Part shown: positions 44,587 to 56,480 of the stretch, piece after piece
How positions within the stretch are numbered: position 1 is the stretch's first letter
Layout of the letters: every line of letters begins with the position of its first letter
DNA from: Camellia lanceoleosa
Lineage: Eukaryota > Streptophyta > Magnoliopsida > Ericales > Theaceae
Direction: 5' to 3'
Length of the DNA stretch: 64,000 nucleotides
Assembly (NCBI GenBank): GCA_025200525.1
Contig: CM045763.1
Coordinates: forward strand, 57,677,530 to 57,741,529
Notes under the pieces: model-generated
The model's database searches: none
What the model saw: only the letters and a program-made list of their open reading frames with translations
Told to the model about the DNA's origin: nothing
Program-made: the position numbers and the translations under genes

Positions 44587-46874
44587 AAATATTGGGTAAA
44601 CCAAAAGGCAATGGAAAAACACCTAGAAAGAATTTGATCAGCCACTCTCTCTCTGACAACTTTTGATGTCGTCATTCTACATACGCAAGTTGTTTCTACA
44701 AATTTTGCACTACTCAATGCTTGATTTGATTCATGTATGCCCAATTTGGATTACTGTGATTTCTACGTTCAAAAGCAGTTTCAGCAAATTTTGCACTTGC
44801 CAATAGTGATTTGATTCATGGGTAGCCTCAAACTTTTCTGGGTATTGTGTGTTTTACAATTGCACCATTTCATTCTTTTTCTTTCACTCATTTATGTGTT
44901 TGCAAATTGCAGTCTTTATAAACCCATTCCTCGGTGTATATGTTAGAATTTCACTTCTTATATATTAGAAACAGAATCTCTAAATTCGTTTTTAATTACT
45001 ATCTTTTTTTTTGGGGGGTCATAATACCTAAGATTGTTAAGACTAGTCCACCAAAACATTATCATAATTGAATTGTTAAATTAACAGGTGGGCAACCCAC
45101 TAGAATGCCGGTGAAGGAACGATTTGTTAAGTATGTTCCCGCACTGATGGTGTTGTTTTCTGAGAATATTACTTGGAATATCTAATGTGTGTTGTCAATT
45201 TAAGATATTGAAGAAATTTATATGCTCTTGATTCATATGGGTATATAATAATACATCCATATATGAACACAAACACAAACAGATTCATTTGATTTGCTAA
45301 TTCTAAAGACGCAAGTTGTGTTAATGCTTGGTTTGTCTTGAATTGTCTACTTTCTGTCTGGTTAAATGCCTGAAAGACCGATTATCTTGTTTGTGTCATT
45401 TGTTTTCATCTCTAAGATGTTTTTTGTTTCCCATTTGATCAAGATTCAATATGGTTGGTTTCTTGATACTTACTGTTACATGATTCACCATTGATTCTAT
45501 GTGAAAATAGGTTCACCCATTGATTCTCATCGATTTATACATGTATTGTGAGTTGAATCTTGAATGGTAAGATTATACTTCACAATAAAGAAAGTGTTTT
45601 TGCTGGTTGTTAACTTTGAGTTAATTCTTCTTTTGATTTGCAGGATGGCTTTTAGTTGAGATCTCTAATGAAGGCATGTTCTTTTGAGAAAATCAACACT
45701 GGCTTGGGTTGGCAGAGGTGAAGGCAAGTATTATCCTTAGTTGTATGAATTTAAAATTTCTTGCGTCAATGAAAATGCTGCTAGACTGGTAAGAAATTGA
45801 GAATACTGTTAAAACATTCAACATAAAACCAATTGATAATAAGTAGAAGAGCTTCTAGAATATATTAACATAGTTTGAGTAACTTAAATAGACAATACGA
45901 GACAAATCTAACACGTATGAACACATGTTGATATGCCACTTTTCAAGGTGAAATTTGCAGGTACAATATCCTCAATATGTTGGCGGCTACAACAATGCAT
46001 GCCTCATTGTTTTCTTCATTCTATGTAGGGTGAACATAGTTCGGTTTGGTTCAGTTTAGGAGGAAATTCAATGACTAAATCACTATTTACGGTTCCATGA
46101 AATTTGAAACTAAACCAAATATGGAAGATCTTGATGGTTTGATTCGGTTCATTTTGGAACCATGGTTTCTAGAAATTTGTCACCACATGCTTAAAAATAT
46201 TGCTCCCAACCTACTCAAACATTGTCATAATTTTTAAACAAAGTGTTTAGAGGGAAATCTTTTGGAGTGTGTGCCATATGCTCTAGTTATGACATCTGTA
46301 GTATTCAGTTATGACTTATTGTGGTGTTAGTTATGATTTAATTATGATTGATCATGATGTAAGTTATGACTCGTTGAGATGTTAGTTATGTTATGATCTA
46401 AAAGCTGTTTAATTGTACTTTATGTAATGTTTGATTATGACTCATTATTATTATTATTATTTTTAGTTATGACTGAAAAAGATTTAGTTATAATATTTGT
46501 AATAATCAACCCCACAAATATCATAACTTACATATAATATGCACTCTTTTTGACAGTGTTTACCATGACCCCGCTTTCTATGTTCCTTTTGTTTACGAAG
46601 TCAAGTGAGGAATACTAACTTCATTTCCTTGACTTTAACCTCAAACCATCTCTTGCTTTGAAAAATTTATCAGGTAGGTATAATATAATCCATGTGATGT
46701 GAACTACCCAACAATGATATCAACAGATAATGAATCATTACAGCACTATAAGCATTGAGCTGAGCCTGCTAGAAAGAATTTTTCCTTGGCGAGTGATTGA
46801 TCATCTAACTCAAAAAAGGGGGTACAAATTTTATCTTAATGCAGCTAGAGCATTCATAGTATGTAAACACTTCT
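44587..46874. other. Intergenic, no gene supported
   Basis: AT-rich DNA. A short frame near 45103-45184 (MPVKERFVKYVPALMV) follows a 'taacag' acceptor-like site but has no recognisable family or partners. 46290-46500 is full of 'agttatga' variants, reminiscent of an old MITE; a similar 'ataattaaaa' rich patch is at 49310-49470. Confidence 0.4.
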
Positions 46875-47075
46875 GCAAATTTCAGGTGTATACCGAAAGG
46901 ATCAGGAAAGCAGAGGTAGCTTAATCATTACGTCACTTAGTTTATCGTAAAGGCCTTCAATATTTCTTTTTTCAAATTTCAAGTGTATACCGAAATGATC
47001 AGGAAAGCAGAGGTAGCTTAATTATTACGTCACTTAGTTTATCGTAAAGGCCTTCAATATTTTTTTTTTTCAAAT
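46875..47075. repeat. 97-bp tandem duplication
   Basis: 'gtgtataccgaaa' begins at 46886 and again at 46983. The following 'gcagaggtagcttaat' and 'cgtcacttagtttatcg' match with only a few changes, and both units end in T-rich runs. No coding role is seen. Confidence 0.9.
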
Positions 47076-47679
47076 TTCTTATTATTGAAGGCCCTAATTT
47101 TTGAAAGACCTAATAAGATAAGACATAATTTTAATATTTAGCATAAAGCCTCGCAGAACCTTGGGCCGCTAAGACATTTGAGGTTGATCCTAATACGAAT
47201 GGTGTTTCATAATTTTATCAGGCATGAGTTGTTATAGGGGCAGAGGTGGAGTCAATAATTTCCAATGGTAGGGGTTGGAAGAAAAGTATGGGCAAATTTT
47301 GCATAGGCAAATCGTGGACCAGGTTGAGTTTAAAAAGATTAAATACTAAAAAAATAACAAACCAATATAAGACAATTAACTTAATAAAAAATTGTATGAG
47401 ATTAGTCTAAATCTATGCATGCTATTCACTTTTTATAAGTTTATAATTTTGTTTGGTACAATTTATTATATATATATATATATATATTGACAATATATGT
47501 TGAAGTGTTTGGTGTAATTTTTGCTTACAGATTATAAAAAATTAAAATAACTGATAAGTTGTAAAAAATTAATTATTAGAAAGTTTAGGAGAAATGTTTT
47601 TAGCTTCTATTTTTATTATTATTATTATCAATTTTACACTTATGAGAAACTACACCAAAGACGGAGAGGGCATGCCGCC

Positions 47680-48063
47680 GTTGTGCTTTAAGGCACATCA
47701 GTTATTGCTGTGCCCCTTGGGAGAGGTTTTTTCGAGTATTTTTCGATAATCTGAACCGTTCGTATTATAGGGTTCGTCGAATAGATTATCCTTATAAAAA
47801 ATGTAGTTGATTGGATATCTATAACCCTATCAACAAAGCACATTTGTTTCTATAAAAATTAACGATTAACATAATTTTCATAAATTTTTAAAAACAATTG
47901 GGATCTAATCATGGAGTTATGAATATCCGATTAATTTGATTTTTAACAAGAATAATATTCTTGACGAACCTTACAATATAAACGGTTCAAATTATCGAAA
48001 AACACTCGGGAAGACCTCCCAAAAGGGGACAACAATAACTGCTGTGTCTTAAGGCACAACAAC
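47680..48063. mobile_element. Foldback element (long imperfect inverted repeat)
   Basis: The left arm (about 47680-47800: ttaaggcacatcagttattg, tttttcgataatctgaaccg, ggttcgtcgaa) is mirrored by the right arm (about 47950-48063: ttgacgaacctta, cggttcaaattatcgaaaaa, caataactgctgtgtcttaa). The loop is about 150 bp. A transcript would form a hairpin with arms over 100 bp. Foldback MITEs of this kind are frequent small-RNA sources. Confidence 0.8.
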
Positions 48064-48188
48064 AACCCTTGTCTCATCACCAAAGAACTCCTATGTAATT
48101 ATTTAAATCAATTAAAAAAAAAAAAAGAAATCCTATGTAATTATTTAAATCATACACCTTCAAAAGTTATCTAATTAAAAAAACAACA

Positions 48189-48331
48189 ATGTTAGGTAGT
48201 TTAAAATTTTATGGCTCAAATGGCTCAAATCACTCAAAACGACGTCGTTTTGAGTGTAAATGATTGTAAAACGACGTCGTTTTGACAAATTTAAGCCATT
48301 TGAACCACAAAATTTTGAACTACCAAACATT
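48189..48331. mobile_element. Small palindromic MITE with AAAACGACGTCGTTTT motifs
   Basis: The ends ATGTTAGGTAGTTTAAAATT and its mirror AATTTTGAACTACCAAACAT form terminal inverted repeats of about 40 bp with mismatches. The middle holds two copies of the perfect palindrome AAAACGACGTCGTTTT, 28 bp apart, at 48236-48253 and 48268-48285. Total length is about 143 bp. It has no coding capacity. Confidence 0.75.
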
Positions 48332-49558
48332 TTCCTTAAAAAAAAATTATAAAAATTCACATAAGAAATCAATTTCAATTCTCTAGCAAAATTTAAGCAT
48401 TTAATATTTCCTTTCTTAAAAAAAAAGCATTTAATATATATATATATATAATTTCATACCCATCATATCAATTGTCTTATACTTTTATTGTTTGTTTAAT
48501 TGAAAAAATTTTAAAAGTTTTAAATTTTTTGAAATTAAAAACGACAAAAATAAATTAACAAAAAAATTATCAAAAGAGTCAATCAGAAACGGCTTTCATG
48601 GTTTAATTTTAGTAGGAAAGTATAAGATACGACTAATGAACTACTGATAGAAAATAACGTAAATAATATATGAATTAAATTTTTAAAAAAAAAAATTAGT
48701 GTAATTATGTTAAAAATATAAAATTAATAGTTTTGCTTGTTTCCACTTTTCAAAAAACACTTTTTAGAAAATTTTACTTTTTTATTTTTTGTGTTTTTTT
48801 GTTTTTACTGAATTTTTTTAATATTTTAAGTAATTTTTTTAACTTTTTAGACATACCTAACATAAATACACCTAAAAAGTAAAAAAATTGTAAAAAAAAT
48901 CTTTTAAAAATTTACTAAATAACAAAAATACAAAAAAAATACAAAAATTCAGTATATTTTTTATATTTTTATGTATTTATTAATTTTTTAAAATATTTTT
49001 TCACAAATTTTTTATTTTTAGATACATCTAAGTAAGGTGTATCTAAAAAAAGTAAAAAAAAATGTTTAAAATTTAAAAAATATTCACTAAAAACAGAAAA
49101 ACACGAAAACCAAAAAAGTCAATTTTCAAAAAACTTAATCTAGAAAACTCAAACCAAACATACTGAATTATATTTTTAAAGTTGAAGAAGGTGATTTTAA
49201 TTTGAGTAATGCTATGGTACACACTATTTTCAAAGTTTGTATCATATGCAAGTTATGTTATTTGTGAGTTTAATTATCACAAATGATATAACTACTATGA
49301 AGTGAGAATCATAAGTAAAAAGAAAATTTTGAATTATAACCAAATAATAATATCACTTCAGACATAATCAAATAATTTTTAAATCATAACTAAAATAATA
49401 TTATAATATATCATAATTAATAATACAATTAGTCATAATTAAAAACGTAAACATTATAATTAAAAATACATATAATACACATCCAAAGGGCCAAAGGTGG
49501 TGTCTACCATAAATTTCCCTTATAATTTACCTGAAATAAATGAATACCCATCTTTTCA
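48332..49558. other. AT-rich, no gene
   Basis: Simple repeats ((TA)n at 48435-48453), A- and T-runs, and 'ttttttag / ctaaaaagt' inverted pieces between 48720 and 49130 that may be an old MITE. 49200-49490 contains repeated 'cataattaa' motifs. Nothing with coding support. Confidence 0.5.
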
Positions 49559-50708
49559 CACTACAACATATAAGATTTTTGGCGACCAATTATTTTGGTC
49601 CCTAAAACTATTATTTTGGTCTCTAAATAGTTTTTGTGACAAAATTAATTCTGTCACTAAAACAGTCACTAAAAGTGCATCTAGGAAAGTCTTTAGCAAC
49701 AAATTTTTGAAAATGTCACTAAAAATGACAATTAGTGACCAATTTTATATTGTCACAAAATGTTTAATTTTACAAGACTAAACATTTGGTCGCTAATACT
49801 TCGTCATAAAATGTAACAATTTGGTCGCAAAAAACAAAATAATGACATTTTTAACAACAATGATATTTGGTCGCTAAAAGACATATAACTTTCTCTACAA
49901 CATATTTTCGTCGCTAAAAATCAAAATTAAAATTTTGTAATCATTTAATCTCATAGCTTAAAATGCACAAAATTAAATGTCATCCAATCATATTAAAAAA
50001 AAAATTGACATTCACATATCAAACACACTCTATTCCCAAACCATAATGGGTATATAGAAAGTAAAATTTTACAAAAATTAAAACTGAAAGTTTCCAAATT
50101 CAAATCAAAGTAGTAACAGTTTAAATGAAGAATAGCAATAGTTTCTTCAAAGAGAATCTCTAAAAAAACATTTTCTCAACATCAATATCAGACTTTCTAT
50201 CAAACAGCCTTGGCACAAGAGGCTTCAAGTCAGACTTAGGTGTGACACCCTTTGGACATCCTGCAATCCAAAATTCAAAAAGAAAAATCAAATAATAAGA
50301 ATCAACACAACATAACCTCATTAAATAATCAATAGTCATTCATAATTAAATAAGTTACAAATAATGAAAAACACGTTATCTCGATTACTTGGAGTAGTAG
50401 TGAGATATAATAAGAATTAAGAATCAACACAACAAGAAAGTGAGTCACCTAGAATCAACACAATAAGGTTATCATAATCTAAGCACGTAACCAATAGGTA
50501 GCCTTCTCTATATTGCCAAATACCAAATACACAGCCACGACAGCAAGGACATAATCTAGTAGCCACTTGTAACTCAAAAACCCCTTGGATGATCTAGTCC
50601 TAATCATTTATATTGTTCATTCTTAGTGCTAAAGATGCACAACACATGAGCCTTAGTCAAGAATCATTAATAGGAAAATACTTATATTTAACATTAGAAA
50701 ATTCTTAC

Positions 50709-51014
50709 ATGTCTAATTTCAGCTTCATTATGGACCCATGCTTGCCTTTTCTGACTAAAGTGTGTCTTGTGATACAAATCAACAAGTCCAAGCTCCTTTC
50801 CATCGTTGTCTCACTGTCAAAACCTTTATAGTTAGTATCCTATGGAGTACATACATCACCAAATAAAAGAAATAAAAAAAAGTGCCATGTAGACCCTATG
50901 ATTTAAAGGTCAGTTGTTTACCTCATCATATTGCACCTTTCTAAATGCCTTTGAGCCAGCTGTATGGAGGACTTTAAGCTCAAACCGATTTTCCTTGTTT
51001 TTCTGACATTTCTC
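50709..51014 (-). pseudogene. Plant Ptta/En/Spm transposase fragment (Transposase_24 type)
   Basis: Exon 50922-51014 reads EKCQKNKENRFELKVLHTAG then SKAFRKVQYDE, between AG and GT splice sites. The next, 50709-50813, reads GKELGLVDLYHKTHFSQKRQ then AWVHNEAEIRH. The pattern K..NR..LK..HTAGSK.F followed by THFS.K..W is characteristic of the Ptta/En/Spm plant transposase family found in CACTA elements. The second exon begins with a TGA in frame, so the copy is probably inactive. Confidence 0.75.
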
Positions 51015-51282
51015 CTGCATGAAGTGTAAAAATATATTCAAAAGAAATCAAGTCCATGTGCCCAAATGCTTAGTAACAGCAGCAGCTACATGCATAGCAG
51101 CAACTACATGCATAGCAGCAGCTGTAGCATCATCAGCAGCCCAAGTGTGTGCAAGTGCATTACAAGTGTGTTCAACAATTACCTGGTACGTCTTATCATC
51201 CCATACAATTCAAGTTTAGAATGTTTCTCTGTAACTCACAACACAAATTTTTAAACATTTTGATAAGACATAAAGGTTGAAC

Positions 51283-51367
51283 CTGTCCACTCATTGCTCT
51301 TAGTGAAGTCAATCCCAACAATGAGATTAGAAGACTCAAGGCCCGCACGCGCAAGAGCCTCTGTCAC
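51283..51367 (-). pseudogene. Exon of an RGLG/copine-like gene
   Basis: An 85-nt segment between 'ctttgcag' and 'gttcaacc' on the minus strand encodes VTEALARAGLESSNLIVGID then FTKSNEWTG, the start of the copine (vWA-like) domain as in plant RGLG RING E3 ubiquitin ligases. It is perfectly open. No other convincing RGLG exon was found; the next exon-like piece (about 51185-51230) does not match well. It is best read as a captured fragment in the CACTA element. Confidence 0.75.
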
Positions 51368-52163
51368 CTGCAAAGAAAGTAATTATTTTAACTCAAAACT
51401 TTCTATAATAGATGAAATGTAGATGGTTGGTACCATCACTAAGATCAGATCACTGTAGGTAAGAAATTCAGTGGAGGAGAAAAATATCATCATTACATTG
51501 CAAATAAAACCCAAAAAAAGGATTTATTTTTAAAGACAAAAAATCTAATTGAAGCCACTAGTTAATTAAATGAATAACCCAATAGATTTTATTAGCCTCC
51601 ATATTTGTTATAGCATGATATCCGGCTTAGCCGCTGATTGTCAAACTGTCATAAGAAACTAATGTAACAACACAAGTGATTTTGCAGCTAAATCCACATT
51701 TCCGATCATGCTCAGTGGCTGTCATAAAAATTACAAACTCAAAACTTTATCGGCATGCAAAAAAAGATGAACACATAATCATGAGAGTGCCTTAACTCGA
51801 ATATTCTCGACACACTGTCATTCAAGGAACTTGAAGAATCATCAGGTAACTATGGCAAGAACCTTGCTTTAAAAAGGATCACACAGATGCCCATAAAAGC
51901 AAAGCTAAAATAATGAGAACAATGGTTGATAGAAGTCATGTAATAATATAACTACTTCATAATTGCACAAAGAAGTACATAGCCTCCCCGTCCTCTACCT
52001 CTAAAAATCAATAACAAGAACATTCATTGGTATTGAATTAGGTACACTGGTAACTGAGGGAAGACTTTCTTTTGCCCTTTTTTTTTTTTTTCCCAACAAG
52101 GCTCATGTGTAGGATCTTGACAGTTTATTTATAATGTCAAAACAAATTAATCATTGAACTTAC

Positions 52164-52235
52164 GATGTTTTCAAATATGGAAGTGAGGTAAGGGATTCTG
52201 GAATCTTTCCCATAAGATCATTGTGGCTTAGATCC
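52164..52235 (-). pseudogene. 72-nt leucine-rich-repeat exon
   Basis: Between 'tatcag' and 'gtaagt' on the minus strand, exactly 72 nt, encoding DLSHNDLMGKIPESLTSLPY then LKT, one plant LRR unit (LxLSxNxLxGxIPxSL). One-repeat 72-nt exons are typical of plant LRR receptor genes. The adjacent repeats and kinase or malectin parts are not in evidence, so this is an isolated exon, probably carried by the CACTA element. Confidence 0.75.
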
Positions 52236-55179
52236 CTGATACAAAAGGCAACCACCAAAACACGAAATGTTATCTTATGTACACTGCTGAAATCATGAAT
52301 CTCCCAATGAAATCATGAGATTTTATGATTGAATAGCACTTTCTATCACAAAGTCAAAAACAAAATGTGATAAGAAAAATCATCTCTAATGCACAAAGCT
52401 CTTGCTTATTGAGAAAGATAGTAGAAAGGTAAGGTGACTCGCCCTCCATACTTTATTTCGTATTCCTTCATACTTTATTTCGTGAGCTCTATCACGGGCT
52501 CTAGCAGTGGTCCAAACTATTCATCTCATAAGCCTAGTAGTAAAGATGAGTTGGGCAAAAAATCAATTTCATCGAGATATCACTAAACACATGACAAATT
52601 ACATTTTATTATTAAAGCAGACGGCAAATATGAGTTTAAAGTTAAAACTATTCATTTTATAAAATAAAATGCAAATTGTTCACTGACATTCGATGAAAGA
52701 GAATCCCACAAATGAAATATGAAAGAGTATGGAGGATATTGATATGGAGAAGAGTAATTCTCGAGTTAGTCTTACCTTTTTGTGAAGAATCTAAAATCTT
52801 ATTAACTTCAAGCACTTGACATTCTAGAATTACCGGTTATGCGGATCAAATCTCCAACTTATCTTGGCACTTGATCGATCACGACCTTATGAGTTTCACT
52901 TGAACAAGCAAAATAGCTACATTGTGAGAAATAGAAACAACAAAACTTCTCCAAAATAGATTTACCAAGTTACATCATAACGTAAATTGTTTATGAGCAG
53001 ATTAATGAAAACTCACTAAAAATAAAACAAAATTTCTCCTATTGAAAGATCATGTGTACATACAAAACAAAACCATAAAAAAAAAAAAAAAAAAAAAAAA
53101 AACTGGTGATTGAAATCATATATACATGTACCCACCCACATGTCAACTATCACCTCATCTTTATCATTCCATTTTCAAAACAAGTAATTTGCATGGGTAT
53201 AGATACCAAACAACTCTACACACCTTCATGCTATTTACGATGCCATCTCTCTTCAATGGCTAACTTAGAAATTGAGCCCCTGTAACAGTTGTTGGGCTAC
53301 GGTGACCTTTCGATGTCAAGACTCAAACTCCTAGTGATAATTGAATATGAGATCCGGACGGAAGCTAAGATCCATTAATACTCACATTAGGTGCATGAGG
53401 GGTGAAAGGATCTATCTGCTTTGAAGCAACCACGTAATTTTTCATGGAATGGATTGTTAAGATGCATCTGGTAATTCCTTAGCGTTCTTCACAACCAAAT
53501 CATAGTTGATGGAAGCCAACTGAGACAAGTTCTGAGTACAAAGGAACATATTACAAAATTAGATTTCAACATAATGAGCTAACAATGGACATTTTTTGGG
53601 CATAACCTGGAGATAAAACGATTATACTTCGAAGGTAAAAGCCAATTTTCAAGGATAACTCATTTATTCAAACCACCATCAGTTTCCATCACTAAATTGA
53701 ATAGAATGATGTGAACAGAGTGAAAGAATTTCAATTCCATGTGGTGATTAACTGTTTCCCAATCCAAACAGCAAATATCTAGGCGTAGAAAGTCTCACCT
53801 TAAACGAGAAATTACTAAATGAGTACTTGTAGACACCCCATTTTTGACCGCCCTCGAGACTTGGGCGTTACTAATGGTTTACTTGTTGGAGAAAGGTATG
53901 TAGGGCGAAGGTTCAATTTCTTCGGCAAGGAAAGGGCCAAATCCCAACTTCATACCCCATTGTGGACCAAAATTATTTTTGATGGTTTTTATACCTTAAA
54001 ACCCTCTCTTTCAAAACATTTTTGAAATAAAATTCCCACGATGTTCGGCGCTCGCATTTTCGGTAAATGTTAAGCTTTTTGTAAACCGAGCAAGGACAAA
54101 GGGAGATGAATGAAAGAGATGAAATCTTTGAAAAATATTTCAAAACACCTTACTTAGGGGTTTGAAGTTGAAGAAAAGAGGAGAAGAGGGAGAAAACTAG
54201 TTTGGGAGTGTTTGACATGAATCAGGGAAGGAGAAAAAGTCTGCGGCTTCCCCGAAACAGGCGTAACTCTTTGTACAAGAAGAATTAAAATATGGGGCCA
54301 CCACCATTGGAAACCTTACTTCCGGGGCTTCATTTTTCACTCAAGAATCTCCTAAGTCCAAATCCGGGGGGAGGAGATATGGTTGGTTGAAGTCCGGTTG
54401 GACCGAATCTGCGTGGCTTTACGGAAACTGGCATAACTTTTTCTACAGGAGGAATTTTAATGCAAGGTTTGCGCCATTGGAAAGCTAACTTCCGGGGCTT
54501 CAATCTGGACTTCCACCGGCACTTTTTGACCTTACCGGCTGCCTACCGGCACTCTATTTAGCCGACCGGCACAAAAGATTGCCGGCCGGCCAAAAGTGCC
54601 CAGAACTCAGAATTTTGACAGATATTTATCAATACACTGTGGAAGATATTTCTAATTGGGATATTTCGACCAAGAACTCTTGTTTTGACATATATAGGGC
54701 CATATATCTCATATGCTTGGGGGTGAGAACAAAAAGTGAAGTTTTGGGAGCTTCTCACTCCAAAAAACCTCTCTCTCTCTAGAAATTTCAAAGCAAAATT
54801 TCAGCCCTCTTCCTCTTCCTTGGTGTAGGTTGGATTTTTTTGGAGCAAAAAACCAGATATAGACATACATATTTGATATATACACCTATATCCCTCCATC
54901 TCTCACTATATCTCTTCCATTCAACCATTGAATACCCTTGTTCTTGGGCCTTTTCTTCATCACTACCAAGCACCACCATCACCACTCCATTTCCAGCAGC
55001 AAGGAGGGGTTTTTCAGAGGCTTAGGAGCAGCAAACTTGAGCCAAGAAGCAACAAGAGTGTGATCTTCAAGGGTAAGTATCAATCACCCTCTTTTGGCAC
55101 TTTTTTTTGCACCATTCCTCTACCCTACTTGCTCACTGTTTTAGACTCCGGACCTAACTGAAAGGGGCCTTCTTTTGAG

Positions 55180-55960
55180 CTATTCTACATGTTTGTTTAA
55201 GGGCTCAACCCTGTTTGAGCCCTCTATGATGCACTTGCTTCAATATCATTTTGTATGTCAATATCTTGCATGCTTTTTTTAGTTCATGTGTGATCTATTT
55301 CTGAGCCTGATATAAACTGTGAGTGGGCCTATTTTGAGCCCCTCTTAAACATTGAAGAAGGGCTCAACCCTGTTTGGCCTCTCTATCATGCACTTGCTTC
55401 ATAATCTCTCATATTTACCGTAAATTTGCATGATTTGTTTAGCCTCTGTGCGATCTTTTTTGGAGCATGTCATGAACTGTGAGTAAGCTTATTTTGTGTC
55501 CCTATACAACATTGTAGAAGGGATCAACCTTGTTGGGGGTCTCCATGTTATACTTGTCATTATATCCCTCTTTGGCCCTCATTTTGCATGTTTTGTTGGA
55601 CCTATTTTGCTTCTGTTTTCGGCCATGATCAGGTCTGGAAAGAGTCATATTTTGGCCTTATTGTCATCTTTTGTTAAGGGTCCAAGGCTGTTTGATGCAT
55701 TTTTTGTATACCTCATATTATAGCCTTTGTTGGCTTCAATCTTGCATGGCATTTCGGGCATGTTTTCATATTGATTTGGGGGCTTTCATCTACTGTGAGT
55801 AGTCATATTTTTGGTCCCTCTTCAGTGTTGTAGAAGGTTTTTTTTCCATTTGGGCTTTGCATATACCACTTGCTTCATAGCCCCCCTTGTGGAGCCATTT
55901 TTGTATGCCATGTTAGCCCCATTTGTGATTGCTGTTTGCCCATGTTTTGTACTGTAAAAA
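55180..55960. repeat. Degenerate tandem repeats of about 160 bp in the LTR
   Basis: Recurring landmarks 'agggctcaaccctgtttg', 'tatgatgcacttgcttca', 'gcatg.tttgtt' and 'actgtgagt.g.c.tattttg' appear about five times, with a step near 160 bp and growing divergence to the right. No coding signal. Confidence 0.75.
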
Positions 55961-56171
55961 TGTGAGTTATGGGGCTGCCTTGCTTCTCCCTTTTCATGTC
56001 ATGTATCAATTATGCATGTTTGGTGTAGCTATAGGCCATTTCGGGTGCCAAAATTCATGTTTCGGGATCATTCCATGCATCGGGTACACTTTGGCCATGT
56101 TTCGGGACTGTTTTGCCCCACATTTCAGTGCTGAAATTCATTTGCATGTTTTCATATCATATTTCCATGCC

Positions 56172-56480
56172 ATTGCATTCCGTATGCCATTGCCTCGGTT
56201 TGCGTGCCCGTGTGCACGCATTTCGAGGCATCTCATTTTTCATCTCTCGGCCTCTTATGTGAGTGTGGCTGAGGCTCTCTCATGTTAGTGTAAGCCCATA
56301 TTGTATTGTTTATGTCATTTTAGCATCATTGCATTCCGTATGCTATTGCCTCAGTTTGCGTGCCCATGTCTGCGCTTGAGGCACTTCATTTTCATCCGAT
56401 GGCCTCCTATGTGAGTGTGGCGAGGCCCACTTGTGTTGGTGTAAGTCCATGTTGCATTGTGTATGCCATGTTTCAATCGT
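56172..56480. repeat. Tandem duplication of about 156 bp in the LTR
   Basis: 'cattgcattccgtatgc' starts at 56171 and 56327. Both are followed by 'attgcctc.gtttgcgtgccc', 'cgaggc/tgaggca..tcat' and 'tatgtgagtgtgg'. Further GCAT-rich simple sequence continues to about 56620. Confidence 0.85.

Larger units (their letters stand above)
49559..53827 (-). mobile_element. CACTA transposon (partial), with transposase and host-like exons
   Basis: It starts CACTACAAC at 49559, followed by a subterminal zone to about 49925 dense with 'ttttggtcgctaa', 'gtgacaaaatt' and 'gtcactaaaa' motifs in both orientations. Minus-strand exons with Ptta/En/Spm transposase similarity lie at 50709-51014, and exon-like segments of unrelated host families follow at 51283-51367 and 52164-52235. 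A final minus-strand exon may be 50164-50265 (GCPKGVTPKSDLKPLVPRLF, then a stop). The other terminus was not found; the Tat-like LTR that begins at 53828 may have interrupted the element. Confidence 0.7.

Noticed and set aside
45103..45184. Short frame MPVKERFVKYVPALMVLF after an acceptor-like site
   Set aside because: Only 27 codons, no recognised family, no matching exons nearby.
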